DNA of 64,000 nt, from the NCBI RefSeq assembly GCF_002979775.1, contig NZ_PCPR01000009.1, positions 1 through 64,000 of the forward strand, written 5' to 3'. This DNA comes from Arthrobacter sp. MYb23 (GTDB lineage Bacteria; Actinomycetota; Actinomycetes; Actinomycetales; Micrococcaceae). The translations under genes were made by a program, and so were the position numbers. Below the pieces are notes generated by a model, which saw nothing but the letters and a program-made list of their open reading frames with translations, was not told where the DNA came from and ran no database searches. This document shows positions 17,026-26,200 of the stretch, in pieces (the first letter of the stretch is position 1; each line of letters opens with the position of its first letter).

Positions 17026-18246
17026 CTAGCGGCAGGCCTCCAAATCCTCGCCGTACTCCAACCAGTCCGGCAGGTCCTCACTGAAGGCATCACGGATGGC
17101 GGGCGATCCAGCGCTCCGCCAGTCGACGTCGTCGTTAATTTCGATCTCGTACTTCTTCCACTCAAACCAGTTGATCATCTTCAACTGCGGGTAATTTTGA
17201 TGGGTTTCAGCTGAGAAGACCTGACGCCACCACGCCTGCTTCACGTCCAGCTCGGAGGCACCGCCGCGGGCGGGGGTGAAGATGGCTGCCGTCTCCGGGA
17301 TCGCCACCGGCTTGTTGTGGTCCACCCCGTACACCTGGTAAAAATCCGGGACGGAACTGTCGTCACCGGCGGTGCCGCTGTACGTGCCGGTCAGCATGGC
17401 CAGGAACTTGCCCGGCTCCGAGACATCGTTGTTCCCCCAAGGCCGCTGATTGCCCCAGTGATACAGGGAAACTCCCACCCAATCCACGGCGTCGTCCCCT
17501 GGATAGTAGGGCGCATAAGTATCGTCGGCCATGGTGAGCGCGCCATCATGGTCGGTGTCCAGGGCAGCGAAATCCGGACTGCCCGGACGCGCCGCAAACT
17601 GGCCACCCGTAAACGGGTAGCCGCCACCGTAGTTCGGGGCCCACATCATGGACGTACCCGGTGCCTGCGAGTGCACGGCGGCCGCCACCCTGCGGAACAC
17701 CTCCACATAGCGCAGCGGCTGCTGGCCCCAGGAATACCAGGAACCGTTCATTTCATGCGCCAAACGTACGACGACGGGCGTCCCCTGATCGTTGATGGCC
17801 CGTAAGTCGGTGGCGAGTTTGGCGATCACTTCCTCACTCAAAGTCTCCAAGCCGCCGTGCGGTTCGAGCGTCAGGAGCAACACGCCGCCCGTTGGGCGGA
17901 CCTGGGTGACGGCGTTGGTGGTGTGCGCCCACGTTTCGTCGTCGTAGGGGATATCCGAGAACTGCACCACCACCGCAGGATCATGGCCGAGGTTTTCCCG
18001 GTGCTCGGACAAGGTCTCCGAGTCCCAATCCAGGTTCACGCCCAGAAGCACGCCATCCTTGGGGATCATGGTGGAAGCATCCCCAGCCCGGCAGAGGGAC
18101 AAAGCCTGGACTACGGGGACCACCTCCTGGGAAGCAAAACTCAAACCCGTGGCAGCCAGGGCAGTGACCACCAAAGGGATGAGCAGGCTGGCCCGCCGGC
18201 GTTTTGTGTTCGGGTGTCCCGTGAAAGTGGGAGGAGCCGGCGCCAC
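17026..18246 (-). CDS. Membrane-anchored or secreted GH26-type glycanase
   Basis: Glycoside hydrolase family 26-like. RLAHEMNGSWYSWG carries the acid/base Glu (about residue 165) and AIPETA the nucleophile Glu (about 318). Family members cleave beta-mannan or beta-1,3-xylan, and related enzymes work on exopolysaccharides. An N-terminal basic patch (TKRRR) and a hydrophobic helix give an anchor or signal. LDTDHDGALTMADD resembles a calcium-binding DxDxDG loop inserted in the barrel. I prefer GTG 18246, 2 nt after the STAS stop; TTG 18297 would overlap that gene by 49 nt. Last gene of the synthase-STAS-glycanase operon. Confidence 0.88.
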   Translation of the reverse strand: MAPAPPTFTGHPNTKRRRASLLIPLVVTALAATGLSFASQEVVPVVQALSLCRAGDASTMIPKDGVLLGVNLDWDSETLSEHRENLGHDPAVVVQFSDIPYDDETWAHTTNAVTQVRPTGGVLLLTLEPHGGLETLSEEVIAKLATDLRAINDQGTPVVVRLAHEMNGSWYSWGQQPLRYVEVFRRVAAAVHSQAPGTSMMWAPNYGGGYPFTGGQFAARPGSPDFAALDTDHDGALTMADDTYAPYYPGDDAVDWVGVSLYHWGNQRPWGNNDVSEPGKFLAMLTGTYSGTAGDDSSVPDFYQVYGVDHNKPVAIPETAAIFTPARGGASELDVKQAWWRQVFSAETHQNYPQLKMINWFEWKKYEIEINDDVDWRSAGSPAIRDAFSEDLPDWLEYGEDLEACR

Positions 18247-18248
18247 GG

Positions 18249-18701
18249 TCAGCCCCAGCCCAGGGAACGACGGCGACGCCCGAAGAGGCTCCGCCAACTC
18301 AAGCGAGGCGCAAGCGCGCGGGGCCGCGCAAGTGCTGTGCCGCCGTCGACCGCATCTTGACGGTTTGCGTAGACGCGGGCCACATGACCCAGATGGGCTT
18401 GGAGGCGGGTTTCCTGCAGCTCTCTGGAATGACCGAAAAGGCGGAGATCTCCGCCGCGCAATCGGAGCAGGTGCAGCACCTCAAGCAGCCCTACGACGCC
18501 TGAGGCTCCCACGGATGTCACGGCAGCGACATCCACCAGCACCAGGATGGGGCCGTCCGCGGCGGCCTTGGCGGACGCTTGGCGAACGGCGAGAACGGTA
18601 GTGGCGTCCAAAGCGCCGGTAACGGTCAGCTCCAGACTTATCAGATCCGCCGTCTTCGGTGCGGAGTGAATGGTCATTGGGGCAGGGGAGAGCATGGACA
18701 T
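18249..18701 (-). CDS. STAS-domain protein (anti-sigma antagonist-like)
   Basis: A 150-residue protein with one STAS domain (about residues 20-115), the fold of anti-sigma factor antagonists and of sulfate-transporter tails. The usual loop before helix 2 (DSSG in SpoIIAA) reads SVGASG here, so the residue at the phospho-Ser position appears to be Ala. The C-terminal 30 residues are Arg-rich (SWRSLFGRRRRS). AAGGAG lies 8 nt before ATG 18701. Sandwiched between a GT2 synthase and a glycanase, it may act locally on polysaccharide synthesis rather than on a sigma factor; that is inference. Confidence 0.85.
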   Translation of the reverse strand: MSMLSPAPMTIHSAPKTADLISLELTVTGALDATTVLAVRQASAKAAADGPILVLVDVAAVTSVGASGVVGLLEVLHLLRLRGGDLRLFGHSRELQETRLQAHLGHVARVYANRQDAVDGGTALARPRALAPRLSWRSLFGRRRRSLGWG

Positions 18702-18745
18702 GGGGGTCGCTCCTTGCTGGGGGATGGAACGGCGTGTGATTGCTG

Positions 18746-20629
18746 TCAGTGTTTGGGTGCGGAGGCTGTACCAAGGACGCTGGTGAGCTCCTTCGGAGTG
18801 GGCATCGGCTCCTTCAGGTGATCGCCGGGACCCCGGTATCTTGCCGCGCCGATCACCACGCTCAACAGCGCCAGGTCCAAAGCAACCCAGGCAAGCGTGA
18901 TGAGGGTGGGATACAGCGGCGCTTCCCCGAAGGACACTCGGGCAATGCCGATGAGCGAGGACCCAACGAGCAAGGCCATGGCTGCCACTTGCAGCCTGAC
19001 GTGCTGAAAACCGCGTCCGGCAGCCTGCTTGCTCTTAGCCGTCACCGAGAACGTGAGGTGCTTGCCAAGGAAGACCGCCGCCGCACCGGAACACGTGGCC
19101 GCTATCCAGGTGGGAAACAGTGCGAAGGACCATTGCTGGCCACGCCACAGTCCCTTGGAACCGTTGCCCGCCACTTGGAAAAGCAGCTGGCAGGTCACGA
19201 AAAAAGGCAGGAAGAGGCAGAAGAACACCACCGGGCTGGCAGTCAGCGGGTAGGTCCCAGCCACCAGGTACACCACAGGCGCTGCGATGTAGCTCAGGGC
19301 AGCGAAGCCATTGAGATAACTCGTCATAGTGCCCAAGTACATGAGCCGTTGGGCCACGGTGAGGCCCCGAAGCAGGACCGGATTATCACTGAAAAACACC
19401 TGCATGGTGCCTGCCGCCCATCGCTGCCGCTGCGAAAGCATGGTGGACACGTCCTCGGGGGCCAGTCCATGAACCAGGACCTCGTGGTGGTAAACACTGC
19501 CCCACCCCATTGCGTGAAGGTGCATAGCGGTGGCCATGTCCTCCGTAATGGTGGTTGTGTCCATGGGATGGATGGCCAAGGCCTGGTCCGTGTGCGCAAC
19601 ATCCACGGATTCCAGGACCGCGTCCAGTTCCGGCACCACATCGTCCATCGAATCGGGCACCGCCAACGCGGCCGTATGGAAGGCGACGCGGAGCTCGAAA
19701 GTGATTTCGGCAAGGACATCGCCCCTGCGCACCTGGTGCTCCGCACGCGCCACTGCCTCCAAGGCCTGTTCTGCGACCGGCATGGCGGCGGGATGGCGCC
19801 TACCCAGTTCGCCATGAAGGTCCTGGAGCCTCGACCGGCCCCTGCGTAAGGCACGCCACGTCTGCTCAGTGGCTGTCCGGGTGTAACGGGTCAGGCCCAG
19901 CGCCATGAGGGCTTCCCGGCGAAGGACAGCATTCGAACCGCAGAAGAACGCTGCGTCCCAGCCGTCCTTGCCCTGCTGGATGGGTCCGTAGAAAAGTTCC
20001 GCCTGGCTTCCCAAGGGGTCCCGCTCCGGAACATTCCAAAAGTGCTGCGGCGTCTGGACAAAGGCCACTTCTTCGGCGTCGAAATACCCGAGGACGCGGT
20101 CCAGGAAGCGCGGCTCAGGGACTTGGTCTGCGTCGAAGATGGCCACAAACTCGCCCGTTGTCAGGGACAGGGCGTTGTTGACGTTGCCCGCCTTTGCGAA
20201 GCGCTGCCGGCCATCCCATTCGGGGCCACGGGTGATGTACCCGACGCCGATCTGCCGGGCTGCTTCAGCAAATTCGGCCCGATCGCCGTCGTCAAGAATC
20301 CACGTTTCGTGGGGGTACTCCATGTCCCTGGCCGCAATGGCCGTCTTCATCACCAGGTCCAGTGGTTCGTTGTAGGTTGCGATGAATACGTCCACCGATC
20401 TGCCCGGCAGGGCAGGTGGGGGAGGTGGACGTCGTCGTGCGTTCCACATGGTCACGGCGTAAAGCGCTGATTCGCCAAGGCTGTAGGTCTCCGCCGCCAC
20501 GAGGGGCAGCGAGATCCACCAAGCATCCCAAGCCACAGTGCTGGACCAGCGCCAACTGATGTAGATCACTCCAAAGGAAACCACTAGAACTGCAAGGATC
20601 CTTACCAGTATTTGTCTGTAAATGCCCAT
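18746..20629 (-). CDS. Cellulose-synthase-like GT2 with a large insertion
   Basis: Processive membrane glycosyltransferase. With ATG 20629 (GGAGG 6 nt upstream) it has 627 residues; the frame continues to GTG 20683 and TTG 20749. Two N-terminal helices precede the GT2 core: IATYNEP, DDGD (113-116), DAD (166-168), TED (362-364) and QRQRW (400-404), all catalytic motifs of BcsA-type synthases. Several C-terminal helices form the export channel. Between FFCGSNAVLRRE and TED lie about 105 extra residues (about 246-358) that BcsA lacks, partly Arg/His/Glu-rich helix. No PilZ domain is visible. Product is probably a beta-glucan or mannan; the linkage is unknown. Confidence 0.92.
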   Translation of the reverse strand: MGIYRQILVRILAVLVVSFGVIYISWRWSSTVAWDAWWISLPLVAAETYSLGESALYAVTMWNARRRPPPPPALPGRSVDVFIATYNEPLDLVMKTAIAARDMEYPHETWILDDGDRAEFAEAARQIGVGYITRGPEWDGRQRFAKAGNVNNALSLTTGEFVAIFDADQVPEPRFLDRVLGYFDAEEVAFVQTPQHFWNVPERDPLGSQAELFYGPIQQGKDGWDAAFFCGSNAVLRREALMALGLTRYTRTATEQTWRALRRGRSRLQDLHGELGRRHPAAMPVAEQALEAVARAEHQVRRGDVLAEITFELRVAFHTAALAVPDSMDDVVPELDAVLESVDVAHTDQALAIHPMDTTTITEDMATAMHLHAMGWGSVYHHEVLVHGLAPEDVSTMLSQRQRWAAGTMQVFFSDNPVLLRGLTVAQRLMYLGTMTSYLNGFAALSYIAAPVVYLVAGTYPLTASPVVFFCLFLPFFVTCQLLFQVAGNGSKGLWRGQQWSFALFPTWIAATCSGAAAVFLGKHLTFSVTAKSKQAAGRGFQHVRLQVAAMALLVGSSLIGIARVSFGEAPLYPTLITLAWVALDLALLSVVIGAARYRGPGDHLKEPMPTPKELTSVLGTASAPKH

Positions 20630-20792
20630 CTTTAGCCTCCGGTAACTGCTGGGGAAAAGGCCAAGGCGCGCCAGTATGTCCACACGCTCTTCAGAGCGAA
20701 TTTGGGAGGACACGGCTGACGCGCCTGGAGCTGCATCGTCGATGCTCAAGGGAAGGAATTCGGTTGCGAACGGAATGTCCTTACTGCCAATG

Positions 20793-20814
20793 GGCTTGAA
20801 ACTCTTGTCAAGCC
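20793..20814. promoter_or_regulatory. Inverted repeat in the GT2/GH16 divergent promoter region
   Basis: GGCTTGA (20793-20799) and TCAAGCC (20808-20814) are perfect complements with an 8-nt spacer, a possible operator. The 339-nt gap (20630-20968) is noticeably AT-richer than its flanks and otherwise holds no gene that I can support. Confidence 0.35.
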
Positions 20815-20968
20815 AATCGGTTCCTTATTCCACTTTCTCCCGCCGACATTTCATCCTCGTTACGGCATTGAAAAGAAAACCCGCGTTGATTATTTCCTTG
20901 CCGTGACGTTTTGCGTGTCGCATCGAAAAGGCTTGCGCGCCATAGGGACGGGCCTTCAGAGTTGCACC

Positions 20969-22231
20969 ATGAAGCGAAGACTCATGCCCCTGACGATGCT
21001 CGTCGCCGGCCTGACCATCGCAGCTACCCTCATTGCTCCAGAGCCTTCTGCTCAGGCAGCCGCTGGTATGCCAGCCCCCGGATCACTGGTCTGGAGCGAC
21101 GAATTCAACGCCCCCGCCGGCACGGCGCCCGACCCCGAAAAATGGACCCACGACACCGGAGGATCCGGGTGGGGAAACGGCGAACTGCAGTACTACACCA
21201 ACAGCACCGGCAATGCCGCAGCTGATGGTCAGGGTAACATGGCCATTACTGCCCGCAGGGAAAACCCTGCCGGATATGAGTGCCACTACGGGACGTGCCA
21301 GTACACCTCCGCCCGACTGTTGACCGCCGGCAAGTTCAGCCGGACTCAAGGCAGGTTCGAAGCCCGACTTAAGTTGCCCAAGGGCCAAGGCATGTGGCCC
21401 GCCTTCTGGATGCTCGGAGACAACGTGTTCTCCGACGGTTGGCCCTCCAGCGGGGAACTCGACGTCATGGAAAACGTTGGCAAGGAACCCGGCACGGTCT
21501 GGGGAAGCATCCACGGACCCGGCTACTCGGGGGCCAACGCCTCAAATTCCAGCTACACACTGCCCGGCGGTCAGGCCCTGAGCGATGCCTTCCACACGTT
21601 CACCGTTGACTGGGGGCCCGATTCCATCACCTGGTACATCGACGGAATCTCCTACTCACGGAAAAGCAAAGCCACAACTTCCGGACCGTGGGTCTTCGAC
21701 CACAATTTCTTCCTCCTCCTGAACCTTGCCGTGGGCGGCCACTGGCCGGGAGCGCCGGATTCTGGCACGGTGCTTCCCCAGACCCTGCTGGTTGATTACG
21801 TCCGCGTATATGAGCTTGCTTCGGTTCCGGCGACGCCCGCTTCTGCGTCCAGCACACGCATCCAGGGCTATGCCGGAAAATGCATCGATGTAGCCGGTAG
21901 GCAAGCCACGGACGGGGCCCCATTGCAACTGTGGGAATGCGACACCTCCGCTTCGGAGCAATGGACCTTTGCTGCCAACGGCACCGTCCGCTCACTGGGC
22001 AAGTGCATGGACGTGGCATGGGGATCAACGGCCAACGGTGCACCAGTCCAACTCACCAGCTGCAACGGCGGCCCGGCGCAGCAATTCGTTGTGAACAGTG
22101 CCGGGGATCTGGTGAACCCGCAGGCCAACAAATGCGTGGACGTAGTCGACTGGAATTCATCCAACGGTGCGAGCATGCAACTGTGGGATTGCGCCGGTAC
22201 CACCAACCAAAAGTGGTGGCGGATGGCATAA
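20969..22231 (+). CDS. Secreted GH16 endo-beta-glucanase with ricin-type lectin domain
   Basis: A 420-residue secreted enzyme. The signal peptide (MKRRLMPLTMLVAGLTIAAT) ends near AQAAA. The GH16 domain (about 36-285) carries the catalytic signature SGELDVMENVG with Glu163, Asp165 and Glu168, as in laminarinases and lichenases, plus the substrate-cleft motif WPAFWMLG. A C-terminal ricin B/CBM13 domain (about 294-420) shows three repeats with QLWECDT, QLTSCNG and QLWDCAG plus QxW-like ends. ATG 20969 fits the signal peptide, although no strong Shine-Dalgarno precedes it. Divergent from the synthase operon, it could trim or release its polymer or digest external glucan. Confidence 0.94.
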   Translation: MKRRLMPLTMLVAGLTIAATLIAPEPSAQAAAGMPAPGSLVWSDEFNAPAGTAPDPEKWTHDTGGSGWGNGELQYYTNSTGNAAADGQGNMAITARRENPAGYECHYGTCQYTSARLLTAGKFSRTQGRFEARLKLPKGQGMWPAFWMLGDNVFSDGWPSSGELDVMENVGKEPGTVWGSIHGPGYSGANASNSSYTLPGGQALSDAFHTFTVDWGPDSITWYIDGISYSRKSKATTSGPWVFDHNFFLLLNLAVGGHWPGAPDSGTVLPQTLLVDYVRVYELASVPATPASASSTRIQGYAGKCIDVAGRQATDGAPLQLWECDTSASEQWTFAANGTVRSLGKCMDVAWGSTANGAPVQLTSCNGGPAQQFVVNSAGDLVNPQANKCVDVVDWNSSNGASMQLWDCAGTTNQKWWRMA

Positions 22232-22424
22232 AGAACGTCCGACGGCGGCGCACAGGGCGCGGTGTCCGGCGGCTATTGCTGGGGCGGCTGGGGAGCTTCC
22301 TGGAGTAGCGGGCCGGGCTGGGCATTGCGCGCGGCCGTTGCGGCGGTTGGTGGCCGGACCTGGCTGGCTTTTGGGTGGCCGGGTCCGGCCGGTTGCTTGT
22401 GTTTGTTAGCAGGGTGTTTCTTGA

Positions 22425-23255
22425 TCAGGGAGCAGGCTGGCAGCGCGGACAAAAGTAGATGTCCCGTTCCTCCGTGCCGTCCGGTCCAGCCAAGAGACCG
22501 CGGCGGATGGTGGCACCACAGCGCCTGCAGGGTTGGCGTTCCCGGCCATACACCCAATACCCGGGCCGCAGGGCGCGTGGCCCCAGAGTGGTCCGCCGCC
22601 CGGGGCCCAGATTTTCGCCGAGAAGGCGTTTGGCGTCCCTGACTGTCTTGGGAAGGTCCGGAACTTCTCCTACCGGCAGGGCAGGGTGTATGCCGGACAA
22701 GTAGCACGACTCGCACCGGTAGATATTGCCGATCCCCGCAAGCTTCCGTTGGTCCAGTAACGCAAATCCCACGGTGACGTCCGGTTCGGCGCGAAGCCTG
22801 CGCAACGCTTCTTCCTCGTCCCAGTCAGGACCGAGCAAGTCCGGCCCGAGGTGCCCAACAATCTTGTCTTCCTCAGCCGTGGGCACCACCTCCAGGATGC
22901 CGAGCGAGAACCCGACGGCGTCGGCTGAGTCCGTGCGGAGCACACACCGTGCAGTGTGGCCGGGTTTCGTCCAGCGGCCCCCTGGCGGGTAGATCATCCA
23001 GTTCCCCTCCATTTTGAGGTGGGAGTGGATAGTCAGGGCGCGGGGTCTCCTGCTGGCACCGGGTTCCTCGTCAACGGGTCCGGACAGGCGCATGAGCAGG
23101 TGCTTGCCCCTGGGAACAACCTCGGTCATGGTCCAACCCGCAAGGTTCAGGGTGGCAAAGCGGGGCACGCGGAAGTCTGAGGCCTTGATGACCTTCCCGG
23201 CCAACGCTTCGTTCAGGCGTGAGGCAGCCCGCCAAATGGAATCGCCTTCAGGCAC
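22425..23255 (-). CDS. nei2: Endonuclease VIII-type DNA glycosylase (Nei2/Fpg family)
   Basis: Base-excision repair glycosylase/AP lyase for oxidised pyrimidines. The GTG start at 23255 places Pro2-Glu3 (PEGDS) at the N terminus, the catalytic pair of the family. GKHLLMRL, SHLKMEGNW, the H2TH region LAGIGNIYRCESCYLSG and a C-terminal zinc finger (CRRCG...CPRC) follow. The start overlaps the lhr stop by 8 nt, so translation is coupled. The lhr-nei2 neighbourhood is also seen in mycobacteria, which supports a shared repair role. Confidence 0.93.
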   Translation of the reverse strand: MPEGDSIWRAASRLNEALAGKVIKASDFRVPRFATLNLAGWTMTEVVPRGKHLLMRLSGPVDEEPGASRRPRALTIHSHLKMEGNWMIYPPGGRWTKPGHTARCVLRTDSADAVGFSLGILEVVPTAEEDKIVGHLGPDLLGPDWDEEEALRRLRAEPDVTVGFALLDQRKLAGIGNIYRCESCYLSGIHPALPVGEVPDLPKTVRDAKRLLGENLGPGRRTTLGPRALRPGYWVYGRERQPCRRCGATIRRGLLAGPDGTEERDIYFCPRCQPAP

Positions 23256-26200
23256 GGATCCGGAGCCCCTTCGGTGTGGAGTAAGCCCCCGCGGCGGCGA
23301 GAGCAACGGCTATGGGAGTTTCCAGGAGATCGTGGCCGTTGACCTTCTCCATGAAGAGCTTGTCCACAGCACCTCGCCGCACCACGTCCACCAATGCCTG
23401 GGCCGCAACCGTCAGCACGGCGTCGTCCTGGCTGAAGGTGAGGAGGGTCTTGCCGCCGCGTTCGACGTAAAGGACCAACGCGCCGTCGACCATCACCACC
23501 AACGCCCCGGCCTTGCGTCCAGGACGGTGACCGGAACCGGCGTCGACAGAAAGCGCGGGCCACGGAAGAGCAGCACCGTAGGGGTTGGCGGGGTCGGTCG
23601 CGGCAAGGGCAAGCGCGGATGGCTCGGCTTTGGAGATGCGCGCGTCCTCGGTGAAGGACCTGAGACGGTCCACCGTGGCGGGGACGGCGAACTGGGCCGC
23701 CCCCAAATGCTCGACGAAGTAACCGCGCCGGCACCGACCCGCTTCCTCCAGACGGGCGAGGACTTTGTACATGAGCCCGAAGCCGCCGATGATGTTCTCC
23801 GCCATGACCGAGCCGCGGGTCACCACGCCGTAGCGGTCCAGCAAGAGCTCTGCAGTGCCGCGGGCGTGGATGGTGGGGTCCAGTTCCGGCGCGGGTAGCG
23901 CTGACCAGCGACCCACGGCCGACGGCGGTGCAGCCGCGACGCCGCCTGTCACCGAGCCATAACGGCCACCCGTTAGCCCGGGTGAACCCAGCAGTCCCGT
24001 CCCGTGGGAACGGCCCAGCCTGCTCATGCGCGGGGCGCGGGCCCTCGGCGCCTTGGCCACTTGCCGGTGCGCGGTCTTCCCCCCGGCGATCATGGCCCTC
24101 ACCGGAGCAAAAGTATCGCCGGTCACCCGGCCGGCCCAGACGAGGTCCCACAGGGCAGAAACCACGGCGTCGTCGCTTAACACCGCATCCATGCCGCCGG
24201 CCACGTCTGTGAGTTGCCGGAAGAAGTAGCCACCACCGGCGCTGAAGTGTTCCAGGAGCCGTTGCTGGGCGTCGCCGGGTTCGAACTCGGGGTCCGGGTT
24301 GAGCGTCAGCTCGGCGGAATCGGCCACGTGGAGGCTGATCCAGCCGTCGTTTCCGGGAAGGGACCCTGCTCCTGACCAGAGGAGTTCGCCGGCCGCCATG
24401 AGCTCGTCCAGCATGGCCGGTTTGTAGTCCGCCACCCTGCTCGCAAGAACCAAAGGTTCCCACGCGGAGGCCGGGATGGGAACACCGGAAAGTTGGTCCA
24501 CCGCCGTGATGATGCCGTCCAGCCCCCGCAAAGCCTGGCTTCGGGATTTGCCGGGCGCGGTCACGTTCTGCCATGCCGGCAGGAACCGGCCATAGGCGGC
24601 CGTGTCCACGGGCTCCACTTCGGCCCGCAACGCAGCGAGCGAACGACGCCGCAGTTTCCGCAGGACCTCGGCATCGCACCATTCGCTGGACGGCGGGGCG
24701 TCCAGGGTCATGAGTTCTGAGTCGGCTCGTTCCGCAGGTTGTTCGGCGACAGCGTGGGGCCGGAACTCGCCTTCCACCACGCGACCGTCGTCAGCGAGCC
24801 GTTTCAAGGCCGTATTGACCACCGCGACGCCAAGCCCCAGTCTGGCCGCAGCTTCGGCGGCTGTGAAGGGTCCATGGGTGCGCGCGTACCGCGAAACGAG
24901 ATCGCCCAAAGGATCGTTGACAGGCTCAATGAATGCCAGAGGCACACCCATCGGCAGCGGAACCCCGATTGCGTCACGGAGCCGTGCCGAGTCCTCAATG
25001 GCAGCAAAACGCTCGACGCCGCCGATGGTTACCTTCAGCGCGCGGTTGGCTTTTTGCAATGCCGCGAGGTGGGACCCGGCGTCAGCCACGCTGCCATGAG
25101 CGGCCTGCGGGGTTTCCTCGAGCTGGTCCAGATCCTCAGTTTGCTCAGGCCCTTGGAGCCGCTCTGCGACTTCCTCAACGTTGAGCGGGCCCAGCAGCCG
25201 AAGGAGATCCGCCACGCCCTCCATGCCACGGACACGTCGGTCCGGTCTCAGGCGCTGCAACTCCAATTCTGTTGAGTCGATGACCTCGGCATCCAGAAGT
25301 TCGCGCAGTTCCACGCGGCCCAGGAGTTCGTTCAGGAGCGTGGAGTCCAGGGCAAGGGCGGCAGCCCGGCGTTCGGCCAAGGGGGAGTCGCCCTCGTAAA
25401 GGAACTGGGCCACATACCCAAACAGGAGGGACTTCGCGAAGGGGGAGGGTTGCTGCGTGGTGGTCTCCACGATCCTGAGTTCCCTGCGCTCCACGGATGC
25501 CGCAATGTCTTTGAGGGCGGGTAGATCGTAAACGTCCTGCAAACATTCGCGCACTGTTTCGAGCACGATGGGGAATGAGGGGTACTTCCGGGCGACATCC
25601 AGCAATTGGGCAGAGCGCTGGCGTTGCTGCCACAGAGGCTGACGCTTGGCCGGATTCTGCCGGGGGAGGAGCAGTGCACGGGCGGCACACTCGCGGAATC
25701 TTGAGGCAAACAACGCGCTGCCGCCCACTTCGGCGGTGACGATGTGTTCGAGTTCCTCCGGGTCGAAGAGGAAAAGCTCAGCGCCGGGTGGCTCGTCTTC
25801 CATCATGGGCACCCTCAGGACAATGCCGTCGTCGGCTGCCATGGCCGATCCGTCCAAACCGTAGCGCTGTTGCAGCCGTTGGCCCACGGCAAGTGCCCAC
25901 GGTGCGTGAACAGGCATGCCGAACGGGCTGTGGAGGACTACCCGCCAGTCGCCGAGTTCGTCGTGGAACCGTTCCACCACCAAGGTTCGGTCGCTGGGAA
26001 CAATCTCTGTGGCTTCCTTTTGCTCCCTGAGGTACTGGATCAGGTTGCTTGCGGCGAAGGCATCCAAGCCGCTGGCCTGGCAGCGTTCCATGGCCGGGGC
26101 TTCGTCCGCGGCCGAGAGTTCCCGGATGAAGGCGCCCAGCGCGCGGCCCAGATCCACGGGCCTGCCAAGGGAGTCGCCTTTCCAGAACGGAAGCTTGCCG

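Noticed and set aside
18247..18297. TTG start at 18297 for the GH26 gene
   Set aside because: It would overlap the STAS gene by 49 nt and add a non-signal-like N terminus. GTG 18246 gives a basic patch and hydrophobic helix directly after the STAS stop.
20630..20749. GT2 start at TTG 20749
   Set aside because: No Shine-Dalgarno precedes it, whereas ATG 20629 has GGAGG 6 nt upstream. GTG 20683 (GAAGAG) remains a possible intermediate.
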